The position numbers and the translations under genes are program-made. A DNA stretch of 64,000 nucleotides from Neolewinella lacunae (GTDB lineage: Bacteria > Bacteroidota > Bacteroidia > Chitinophagales > Saprospiraceae), in NCBI RefSeq assembly GCF_014349155.1, contig NZ_JACSIT010000100.1, forward strand, positions 124,001-188,000. The letters are read 5' to 3'. Below are positions 29,066 to 36,297 of the stretch, one piece after another (position 1 is the stretch's first letter; every line of letters begins with the position of its first letter). A model generated the notes under the pieces. That model searched no databases, was not told the origin of the DNA, and saw only the letters and a program-made list of their open reading frames with translations.

Positions 29066-29923
29066 TTAGCGGGCTAGGGTGGCTTGAAAATCCGCCCAGA
29101 TGGCGGTGGCGATGGCGTCGGTGAGGGCCTCCAGGTAGTAGCTGCCCGCGGCGGGGTCGGCTACGGCAGCCAGGCGGGCCTCTTCGCTCAGCAGGTGGTG
29201 GATGTTGCGGGCGATGCGCCGCTCGAAGGGGCTGCCCTCGGGGCCATCGGCGGGTTCAATTAAGAGGACGTCGGCCCCGCCGCAGACGGCCGCGAGGGCC
29301 AGGACGGGGTTGCGGATTTTGGCGGTGTGGACGTCCAGTTCGGCGGGGCTGATGACCACGCCCAGTTCCAGGCTCGGGTCCAGTTCCAGGCTGGCGTAGA
29401 TGAGGTTGGCGCAGAGGCGGACGGCCCGCAGGGTGGCGATGGTTTCCAGAAAGTCTTCGCTGGGGCGGAGCCAGAAGGCGGCGTCCTGGGGCTGTTCGGC
29501 CAGGGCCAGGAGGGCTTCGGCTACGTCAGCGCGGGTGTAGACGCGGAAGGCTTGCTGAGTGGTATCGTGAAAGCGGAGGTCGATGATGTCCGTCAAGACT
29601 TCCTCCAGTACGCGGGTGCGGTCGGCCGGTGCCAGCGGTCCGGCGTGGCAGAAGTAGAGGTAGTTGGCTCCTCCGCGGAGGGCGGCGAGGGCCTGGGCAT
29701 TGGCGGTGGCCGGATCGGTGATGGTGATCTTTTCGCCTACTTTCCACCCCCGGCCGGGGTAGACGGGAGCGGGGGGATTAGGCAGGTCTTCGGGATGCCA
29801 GAAGGGCGACTGGACGGTGCCCGCAACGCTGAAGTTGAGGTCTTCCAGCGGCTGTCCTTTCAGGTCTTTGCGGACCTGGGCCAACCACGCTGCCTTCGTT
29901 ACACTGGGAAATTCCATGGGCAT
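29066..29923 (-). CDS. Short methylmalonyl-CoA mutase small-subunit-like protein
   Basis: A 285-residue protein starting MPMEFPSVTKAAW (a second Met start at 29917 is also possible). The N-terminus (AAWLAQVRKDLKG) and the C-terminal ADPAAGSYYLEALTDAIA match the substrate-barrel part of the MutA/MCM family, but it is less than half the usual length and lacks the cobalamin domain and much of the barrel. It sits between accC and the BCCP gene in the same operon, so it probably supports mutase function or is a non-catalytic subunit (inference). Confidence 0.75.
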   Translation of the reverse strand: MPMEFPSVTKAAWLAQVRKDLKGQPLEDLNFSVAGTVQSPFWHPEDLPNPPAPVYPGRGWKVGEKITITDPATANAQALAALRGGANYLYFCHAGPLAPADRTRVLEEVLTDIIDLRFHDTTQQAFRVYTRADVAEALLALAEQPQDAAFWLRPSEDFLETIATLRAVRLCANLIYASLELDPSLELGVVISPAELDVHTAKIRNPVLALAAVCGGADVLLIEPADGPEGSPFERRIARNIHHLLSEEARLAAVADPAAGSYYLEALTDAIATAIWADFQATLAR

Positions 29924-29954
29924 TGCTCGGTTTGGTGGGTTAGGGCGGCGGGGG

Positions 29955-30446
29955 TTAGGCGGGGGTGATTTCGATGAGCAGTTGCCGCTTTTCGACGGCT
30001 TCGCCTTTGGCAATTTTTACGGCCGTGACCGTCCCTTCGCCTTCGGCTTTGAGGACGTTTTCCATCTTCATGGCTTCGAGGATGACGAGGGTGGTGCCGG
30101 GGGAGACGGTGTCGCCCGGGGCCACCAGGACGTCGAGGACGAGTCCGGGCATGGGGGCGAAGACGTCGCTGCCCTTCTGGCTTTCTACGGCGGAGAAGCC
30201 CAGTTGGCGCACCAACTGATCGGTGGCATCGGCCAGGTGGTGGTTTTGCTCGCGGCCGTTGACGCGCAGGGTGATGGTTTTGCGGCTGAGGTCGGAGCGG
30301 ACCACTTCGATGCGGAAAGACTTGCCGGCGCGGAGGAGGTGGTAGGTGCCGTCGGCGGCCGGCACGAGGTCCAGGCCGGCCAGGTCGGCGTCGGTAATGG
30401 CGAAGTCGCGGTCGTTTACGGAGACCTGGTAGCGGGGGGTGTGCAT
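29955..30446 (-). CDS. Biotin carboxyl carrier protein
   Basis: A 163-residue protein starting at 30446 (MHTPRYQVSVNDRDF). Residues 90-163 form a biotinyl domain with the EAMKMEN lysine attachment motif and the APMPGLVLDVLVAPGD hairpin. It carries carboxybiotin between the biotin carboxylase (27561) and the carboxyltransferase (23834). It is the first gene of the propionate operon and divergent from the flavoprotein gene; the 129-base divergent gap must hold both promoters. Confidence 0.92.
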   Translation of the reverse strand: MHTPRYQVSVNDRDFAITDADLAGLDLVPAADGTYHLLRAGKSFRIEVVRSDLSRKTITLRVNGREQNHHLADATDQLVRQLGFSAVESQKGSDVFAPMPGLVLDVLVAPGDTVSPGTTLVILEAMKMENVLKAEGEGTVTAVKIAKGEAVEKRQLLIEITPA

Positions 30447-30575
30447 GGTGGCTTTGGTTGTGGGCGCTGCCAAGGTAAGGGTTTGCCGGGAAATGGGCGG
30501 GCCCGGGCGGTGCGATCTGCACTTTCGTGGCGGGGCGTGGGGAGGAAGCTGATCTTGCTGGCGTACCTTCGCCGC

Positions 30576-31844
30576 ATGACTTCCCAGACCCTCATCATTG
30601 GTGGTGGTGCCGCCGGTTTTTTTGCCGCCATTCGCCGGGCGGAGTGTTTCCCGACGGAGCAGATTACGATCCTGGAGCGGGGCAAGAGTGTGTTGGAGAA
30701 AGTCCGCATCTCGGGGGGCGGCCGTTGCAACGTCACCCACGGCTGCTGGGAGCCCAAGGAATTGGTAAAATACTATCCGCGGGGGGGACGGGAGTTGCTG
30801 GGGCCCTTCCACCAGTTTGCCTGCGGGGATACGATGGGCTGGTTTAGCGATCGGGGGGTGGAATTAAAAATTGAAGAAGACGGACGGGTTTTTCCGGTCA
30901 GCGACTCCTCTCAGTCTATCATCGACGTCCTTTGGGAGACGGCGAAGCGACGGGGCGTGCGGGTGATGACTAAGGCCAGGGTTACGCAGATCCTTGCTCC
31001 TTCACCGGACCTTGCATCCCGAAATCCTCCGGGACTATCGCCCGCGACCGCGCCCGAAAATAAGCCTTCGGGCCGCTGGACGATCCGGACCGACGCCGAG
31101 GTATTTTACGCCGACCGCCTGGTGGTGACGACGGGCAGCAACCCGGCCGTGTGGCAAATGCTGGAAGATTTGGGCCACCGGGTGGTGCCGCCGGTGCCCT
31201 CGCTGTTTGCTTTTGATACGAAGGATACGCGGCTGCGCGATCTTTCCGGGGTATCGCTGCCGTGGGCCCAGGTGGGCATTGCCGGGCAGGCCCTGCGCGC
31301 CGAGGGGCCGCTGTTGATCACGCACCGGGGCTTGAGTGGTCCGGCCATTTTGCGCCTTTCCGCCTGGGGTGCGCGGGAGCTGGCGCCGCTGAACCACCAG
31401 TTTGCGCTCGACGTCAACTGGCTGGCCCGCCGGCCTTCGGACGTGGAAACCCAGCTCGACGCCTGGCGGCTGGAGGAAGCCAAGCGGCAGATCAACGCCC
31501 GCGCCTATTTTGAGCTGCCGCTGCGCCTGTGGAAATCCCTCGTGGCCGCCGCCGGAATTCCCGAAGAACAGCAGTGGGCACAACTGAATAAAGGACAACG
31601 CACGGCATTGACCGAGCAACTTACCGCCGCGCAGTTTCGGATTACCGGAAAATCCATGAATAAAGACGAATTTACCACCGCCGGCGGCGTAGACCTGCGC
31701 GAAATAGACTTCAAAAGCTTCCGCTCCAAAATCCATCCTACGCTCTTTCTGGCCGGGGAGGTGCTGGATATTGACGCGATTACGGGCGGTTTTAATTTTC
31801 AGGCGGCCTGGACTGGGGGGTGGTTGATTGGGGGAGGGGGGTGA
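30576..31844 (+). CDS. BaiN/HI0933-family NAD(P)/FAD-dependent oxidoreductase
   Basis: A 422-residue flavoprotein. The ATG at 30576 (MTSQTLIIGGGAAGFFAA) opens the FAD-binding Rossmann motif; KVRISGGGRCNVTH near 45 and the C-terminal TTAGGVDLREID and GEVLDIDAITGGFNFQ are HI0933/YhiN hallmarks. The specific substrate is unknown. Near residues 150-165 a poorly conserved insertion (NPPGLSPATAPENKPS) coincides with a partial copy of the dispersed NotI element and its left arm (CCTTGCTCCTT at about 31001). TACCTTCG at 30564-30571 sits where a -7 box would be. Confidence 0.9.
   Translation: MTSQTLIIGGGAAGFFAAIRRAECFPTEQITILERGKSVLEKVRISGGGRCNVTHGCWEPKELVKYYPRGGRELLGPFHQFACGDTMGWFSDRGVELKIEEDGRVFPVSDSSQSIIDVLWETAKRRGVRVMTKARVTQILAPSPDLASRNPPGLSPATAPENKPSGRWTIRTDAEVFYADRLVVTTGSNPAVWQMLEDLGHRVVPPVPSLFAFDTKDTRLRDLSGVSLPWAQVGIAGQALRAEGPLLITHRGLSGPAILRLSAWGARELAPLNHQFALDVNWLARRPSDVETQLDAWRLEEAKRQINARAYFELPLRLWKSLVAAAGIPEEQQWAQLNKGQRTALTEQLTAAQFRITGKSMNKDEFTTAGGVDLREIDFKSFRSKIHPTLFLAGEVLDIDAITGGFNFQAAWTGGWLIGGGG
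31040..31055 (+). repeat. Partial NotI-motif copy inside the BaiN-like gene
   Basis: GCCCGCGACCGCGCCC, preceded by a left arm CCTTGCTCCTT about 40 bases before. It encodes LSPATAPEN in frame. Confidence 0.6.
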
Positions 31845-31860
31845 GTGAGTGGGTGAATGC

Positions 31861-31888
31861 GTGACCGCCGATAGGCAGCAGCGTAGCT
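31861..31888. repeat. Left arm of 28-bp inverted repeat flanking the AT-rich island
   Basis: GTGACCGCCGATAGGCAGCA then GCGTAGCT; the exact reverse complement lies at 33385-33412. Confidence 0.92.
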
Positions 31889-32198
31889 CATGAGTGAATT
31901 ACCGCAGCGCCACCATTTTGTCTGAATTAGGATCTTAAAGATTTTAGGATTGGGAGGATGAGCCTGTGGTTCATATTTACACTTTTACTTGTGCCCAAGT
32001 CTCCCGCTATCCTTGGTGCGGAGGGGAAAAGCTACTCTCCCAGAACATCTGGTAAGTGTTCAAATACACTAAACCGTGTGGTTTGCTCCATAAATCTCCG
32101 TATTATTGCTGCACATCATCCAGCAAATCCGTTTCTGCGGCAAGTCGCTGTGGGAGAAGTGCTGAGTATAAAGCGCATCGGAAGAACTTCAACGCATC

Positions 32199-32366
32199 AT
32201 GACCTACAACGCGTTTAACCTCCCGGGCCGCATCGCCAATGACACCACATCCCAGGCGATGAGCTACCTGGCAGTCTGGGAAGATGACAAAGGAAATATT
32301 AAGTCTGGCTGGGTTAAATGGAAACGCAATGAAATTTTATTGATCGGATTTTACTATTTTGCATGA
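32199..32366 (+). CDS. Possible 55-residue orphan or gene remnant
   Basis: The frame starts MTYNAFNLPGRIAND and ends LLIGFYYFA. It has no clear ribosome-binding site and no recognised family. It could be a short orphan or the 5' remnant of a larger gene lost within the island. Codon use is closer to the host than that of the 32469 gene. Confidence 0.3.
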   Translation: MTYNAFNLPGRIANDTTSQAMSYLAVWEDDKGNIKSGWVKWKRNEILLIGFYYFA

Positions 32367-32468
32367 TTGAATTTCGGCCAAACCGAAGTGCTTGTCCGTC
32401 CAACCCCATCTTGCCCGCTCACCTATCCTGCCCTAGCTTTGCCGTAAACAATATAAATGCCATAAATA

Positions 32469-33059
32469 ATGGAAACAACAGAAATATTTTTTTGGATTAG
32501 AGAATTTTTTTCTAAAAATGTAACAGCGTTTCGGCTTAATAAGCTACATTTTTATCTGACAGATGAAGAAAAAGTGTCGTTTTTGTTGATAGATAGAAAC
32601 ATTTCTGAGGTTAAGTCTCTCCCAATTGATAGGTTTTACTTAGAGGCATATATCGACGAAATAGGGAGGCTGAATCCTGTTGATTTCATCGTGTTTAACT
32701 TCAAATGGTTTGCTGAAAGCTACGTTCATCGATTAATGGTTTGCCTGCCTGAATTATTTTCGAAACTCAAGTATGAGGATATAGTAGAGGTGTTTTCTAA
32801 ATCTCGGGATCCGGAAACGATTAAGTCTCTGGTTAAATTTATTGATAAGTACTGTCCTGGTATCAATCCTCTTGACTTGCTAAATAGGGCGAGTTTAAGT
32901 AAGTTTACTATCACTAGTGTTGAGCAATATTTTCGTTCTGAAAATATTTTGCAAGGCCCCATAACTAAATCAACCGTTATTACGAAAAAGAACATTGGTA
33001 TGGATATAGAAGATTTTCAGAGATCTCTAAGGAGGATTCAAATGTCTGCACGAAACTAA
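32469..33059 (+). CDS. AT-rich orphan gene, unknown function
   Basis: A 196-residue soluble protein without signal peptide, membrane segment or recognised motif; it begins METTEIFFWIREFF and is rich in Phe, Ile, Lys and Ser. Base composition is strikingly AT-rich compared with the neighbouring genes, and codon use differs accordingly. It lies inside a region bracketed by a 28-base inverted repeat. These facts suggest recent transfer. It could be an immunity or defence-type cargo gene, but nothing in the sequence shows this. Confidence 0.7.
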   Translation: METTEIFFWIREFFSKNVTAFRLNKLHFYLTDEEKVSFLLIDRNISEVKSLPIDRFYLEAYIDEIGRLNPVDFIVFNFKWFAESYVHRLMVCLPELFSKLKYEDIVEVFSKSRDPETIKSLVKFIDKYCPGINPLDLLNRASLSKFTITSVEQYFRSENILQGPITKSTVITKKNIGMDIEDFQRSLRRIQMSARN

Positions 33060-33451
33060 TTAGAGTTGTTTGACCTTGTTAAAGGGGATGAGAATTAGCT
33101 TGCTTAAAGTTCATGTCCTCTCCCCAATGAGTAGCTATCCGTAGTGTCCGCCTTCGCAGTAGTATTTTCGGGCAGCGGCAAGTGGGGGGCTTCAAATCAA
33201 CCTCAAGTCTCTACAATTTTACGGTGTTGCTAGGAAACGCAGGCCTGGCTCTTGCACAGCTTATCCATGGAGTTCGTAACCAGCAGCAACTCCAGCCCCC
33301 ATCCCTATCCCCTTCGGCAGCCCATCCCCATAGGCAGTGAATTAGCGACACTGCAGACGATCGGAGGTCACTGACTCACTCATTAGCTACGCTGCTGCCT
33401 ATCGGCGGTCACTGATTCGCTCATTCACGCATTCACGCATTCGCTCATTCA
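33060..33451. other. 392-base gap, right part of the AT-rich island
   Basis: Contains the right inverted-repeat arm (33385-33412) and an imperfect second copy of the same kind of sequence at about 33330-33370. It ends in octamer CATTCACG/CATTCGCT repeats up to the namZ stop. No gene is visible. Confidence 0.75.
33385..33412. repeat. Right arm of 28-bp inverted repeat flanking the AT-rich island
   Basis: Exact reverse complement of 31861-31888. Confidence 0.92.
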
Positions 33452-33452
33452 C
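33413..33452. repeat. CATTCACG octamer repeat
   Basis: About five CATTCACG / CATTCGCT units. Matching GTGAATGC-type units occur next to the left arm at 31840-31860. Confidence 0.8.
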
Positions 33453-34717
33453 TAATAAAGCAAATACCGCTCCCGCAACACCCGGTACTCCGCCAGGCCC
33501 GGCTGCCAGCTGGCGCGGATTTCAGCGGCGCTCTGGCCCGCCAGGATCTGGAGGCGCAGCTGATCGGTACCCGCCAGAAGATCGAAGAAATCGGGACGGG
33601 AGAAGAAGGTTACCCCGGCACTCTCCAAAGCCCGGTAGGTGTTGATGAGGCGATCCAGGTCGAGCTGGCCGGTGCCGCGGGCCTGGGCTAGGGAGAGATG
33701 GGTGAGGTCTTCGCCGCGGCAGCGTTCGCCATTGAGGGGAGGATCCTGGCTGCCCGGACCCGGGGTGGGGGTGAAATAGTAGTCGCCAAAGGGTAGGGCG
33801 GGGTGGCCGTAGACCTGGAACTGTTTGCTGGTGCCCCGGCCGACGGATACTGGCGTCCCCTCAAAAAAGCAGAGGCTGGGGTAAAGGTAAATGCTGCGCT
33901 GGTTGGGCAGGTTGGGAGAGGGTGGAATGGGCAGTTCGTAGATGCGGTCGTGGGCGTAATCGGGCATCTTCACCACGGAAAGCTTCACCCGCAAGCCTTC
34001 GGGCAACCAGCCTTCTCCGTTGACCAGTTGCGCGAATTCACCCACCGTCAGGCCGTGGGCGACGGGAATAGGGACGATCCCCACGAAACTCTGAAAGGCG
34101 GTATCCAGCACGGGACCGTCGATCAGGTGGCCATTGGGATTGGGGCGGTCTAAGACCACGACCGTTTTGCCGTAGCGGGCGGCCGCCTCCATGACGTAAT
34201 AAAGGGTCGAGATGTAGGTGTAAAAGCGGGCCCCGACGTCCTGGATGTCAAATACGATCACGTCGATGTCGGCCAGGTCGGCAGCGGAAGGTTTTTTCGT
34301 TTTGCCGTAGAGGGATTTGATGGGCAGGCCGGAGCGGCTGTCGCGGCCATCGCTGATCTGGGCCCCGGCGTCGGCACTGCCCCGGAAGCCGTGCTCGGGG
34401 GCGAAGATGCGGCGAACGTCCTGGTCCATCGCCAGCAAGGTATCCACCAGGTGGCTATTTGCGACGGTGGAGGTTTGGTTTACGACCAAGGCGAGGCGTT
34501 GGCCAGTCAGGAGGGGAAGGTAGCTTTCGGGGAAATAAGCGGCGGGCAGCGGAGCGACGGTGTCCGACATCCCCTGCTCCTCTGTCCATACTCCCCCCTT
34601 TGGGGGGTCGGGGGGGAGCACCTGCGGCCGCGCCCCAGCACCCGCAGAATTGTCGGAATTACCACAATTTGCGGCAATTGCCACCAAAAAACTAAAAAAA
34701 AGGACTACCTTGGCCAT
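33452..34717 (-). CDS. namZ: Exo-beta-N-acetylmuramidase NamZ (DUF1343)
   Basis: A 421-residue exported protein with a signal peptide (MAKVVLFFSFLVAIAANCGN; the Cys may be lipidated). The DUF1343 core follows: ALVVNQTSTV near 77, FAPEHGFRG near 105, DIQDVGARFYTY near 158 and LDRPNPNG near 190. NamZ of Tannerella forsythia removes N-acetylmuramic acid from peptidoglycan fragments, so a role in cell-wall recycling is likely. Residues 26-45 (AGAGARPQVL, then PPDPPKGG) are encoded by a NotI motif plus a CCCCTTTGGGG hairpin and sit just after the signal. Confidence 0.9.
   Translation of the reverse strand: MAKVVLFFSFLVAIAANCGNSDNSAGAGARPQVLPPDPPKGGVWTEEQGMSDTVAPLPAAYFPESYLPLLTGQRLALVVNQTSTVANSHLVDTLLAMDQDVRRIFAPEHGFRGSADAGAQISDGRDSRSGLPIKSLYGKTKKPSAADLADIDVIVFDIQDVGARFYTYISTLYYVMEAAARYGKTVVVLDRPNPNGHLIDGPVLDTAFQSFVGIVPIPVAHGLTVGEFAQLVNGEGWLPEGLRVKLSVVKMPDYAHDRIYELPIPPSPNLPNQRSIYLYPSLCFFEGTPVSVGRGTSKQFQVYGHPALPFGDYYFTPTPGPGSQDPPLNGERCRGEDLTHLSLAQARGTGQLDLDRLINTYRALESAGVTFFSRPDFFDLLAGTDQLRLQILAGQSAAEIRASWQPGLAEYRVLRERYLLY
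34589..34617. repeat. Solo GC-rich hairpin inside namZ
   Basis: CTCCCCCCTTTGGGGGGTCG followed by a G-run, the same architecture as the DUF559 element ends, directly abutting a NotI motif. Confidence 0.65.
34618..34635 (+). repeat. Dispersed NotI-motif repeat inside namZ
   Basis: A perfect GCACCTGCGGCCGCGCCC. On the coding strand it reads GAAAGA-like residues just after the signal peptide (AGAGARPQV). Confidence 0.85.
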
Positions 34718-34761
34718 TTCGGGAGCATAAATGACGCCCGCCTCACGCGCAGCAGGATCAG

Positions 34762-36177
34762 ATGAAGGAAAAAATGTACGCGATCATTGACGTGGAAACG
34801 ACCGGCGGCCGGGCCGACCGCGACCGCCTGACGGAAATCGGGATCGTGATTTTTGACGGCGAAAAGGTAGTGGAAACTTACCAAACGCTCATCAACCCCG
34901 AGTGCCGCATTCCCGCCGGGATTACCGAGCTGACCGGCATCACGATGGAAATGGTGGCCGAGGCACCAAAGTTTCACGAGATCGCCCGCCGGGTGGTGGA
35001 ACTGACCCAGGATCGCATTTTTGTGGCCCACAACAGCCGCTTCGACTACGATTTTATCCGGGAAGAATTTCGCCGCCTGGGCTATACCTACCAGCGCAAG
35101 CAACTCTGTACCGTACGCCTGACCCGGCGCATTTACCCCGGCCTGCGCTCCTACAGTCTGGGCAACCTCACCCGGCATTTTGGCATCGAACTGACCAATG
35201 CCCACCGAGCCCTGGCCGACGCTACGGCCACCACCGAACTCCTCAAACTTTGTCTGCTCGGCCCCAGTGCGGAAGGCGAAGTGCAGGCGCTGGTCAACCA
35301 GGGCATCATCGCCACAAAATTGCCCGAAAACCTGCACTTGAGCCAGATTGAAGACCTGCCCGAAGCCTGTGGCGTCTACTATTTTTACGATACCCTGGGC
35401 GGGGTCATTTACGTGGGCAAGAGCAAGAACATCCGTTCCCGGGTGGCCCAGCATTTTAATGACCGGACGAGCAAGGGCAAACGGATCGCTCAACAGGTGG
35501 CCGGTATTTCATACGAACTGACGGGCTCGGAACTCGTTGCCCTCCTCCACGAAAGCGAGGAGATCAAGCGCCTGCAACCTGCCATCAACCGCGCCCAACG
35601 CCACACCCACTTTTCTTACGCCATCATCACCCGGCTCAACGCCCAGGGCTACCGCTGTTTCGATATTGTGGCCAACACCGCGCAGGTCCGCAAGGAAGAA
35701 GACGTGATCAGTGAATACCCCACGCTCAGCCGCGCCAAGGGCCGCCTGAATTTCGTCCGCAACCACCTCGAACTCTGCGGCATCCACACCAAACTATCCA
35801 CCGGCACTTCCGCCTGCTTTTACTTTCACCTCAAGCAGTGCCACGGGGCCTGCATCGGCCACGAAGCGCCCGAAGACTATAACCTCCGCGCCGAAGAGGC
35901 CCGCCTGCGCCTGCGCAATGTGTTTGACTACGATTTTTTGCTCTTCGACCGCGGCCGCACCCACGATGAGGAGGCGGCTATACTGGTCCGCGACGGCAAA
36001 TACCGCGGCTTCGCCTTCATCAGTAAGGAAGATGCCCACGACCTGGAGTCGATCGTAGACAGCGTAAAGTGCATCGAGGGGCATCCCGATACGGCACAGA
36101 TCATCCAGCGCTACGTCTCGGAAAAAGGGGGCCGCCTGGTGGATTTGGCCAGTGGGAAGCGGCGGAGTTTGGTGTGA
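34762..36177 (+). CDS. DEDDh exonuclease fused to a GIY-YIG nuclease domain
   Basis: A 471-residue protein. Residues 5-165 form a DnaQ-like 3'-5' exonuclease (DVETTG with D10 and E12, VAHNSRFDYDF, AHRALADA). Residues 198-280 form a GIY-YIG domain as in UvrC/Cho (ACGVYYFYDTLGGVIYVGKS). The C-terminal part resembles other Cho-type proteins. This fusion, known from several phyla, probably acts in DNA repair. An intrinsic terminator follows at 36253. It is divergent from namZ with a 44-base gap. Confidence 0.9.
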   Translation: MKEKMYAIIDVETTGGRADRDRLTEIGIVIFDGEKVVETYQTLINPECRIPAGITELTGITMEMVAEAPKFHEIARRVVELTQDRIFVAHNSRFDYDFIREEFRRLGYTYQRKQLCTVRLTRRIYPGLRSYSLGNLTRHFGIELTNAHRALADATATTELLKLCLLGPSAEGEVQALVNQGIIATKLPENLHLSQIEDLPEACGVYYFYDTLGGVIYVGKSKNIRSRVAQHFNDRTSKGKRIAQQVAGISYELTGSELVALLHESEEIKRLQPAINRAQRHTHFSYAIITRLNAQGYRCFDIVANTAQVRKEEDVISEYPTLSRAKGRLNFVRNHLELCGIHTKLSTGTSACFYFHLKQCHGACIGHEAPEDYNLRAEEARLRLRNVFDYDFLLFDRGRTHDEEAAILVRDGKYRGFAFISKEDAHDLESIVDSVKCIEGHPDTAQIIQRYVSEKGGRLVDLASGKRRSLV

Positions 36178-36252
36178 GGGGGAGAGACTTCTCATCTAAG
36201 TGTGTCGCCAGAAGGAAGCTCCCTACCGGCCCTGGAGGGGCCGCTTGTGTAG

Positions 36253-36275
36253 CGTCGGGTAGAACCCGACGTTTT
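36253..36275 (+). terminator. Intrinsic terminator after the exonuclease/GIY-YIG gene
   Basis: CGTCGGGT / ACCCGACG stem with an AGA loop, followed by TTTT. Confidence 0.75.
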
Positions 36276-36297
36276 CGTTCGGGAAGGTTGGTACGCC

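Larger units (their letters stand above)
31845..32468. other. 624-base gap forming the left part of an AT-rich island
   Basis: Starts with octamer-like TGAGTGAG units, then the left arm (31861-31888) of a 28-base inverted repeat, then increasingly AT-rich sequence. A 55-codon open frame lies at 32199-32366. No recognisable RNA gene is visible. Confidence 0.75.

Noticed and set aside
31958-32218. An 86-codon open frame in the AT-rich island
   Set aside because: No homology, no ribosome-binding site, and composition like non-coding sequence; it overlaps the 55-codon frame at 32199, which is itself doubtful.
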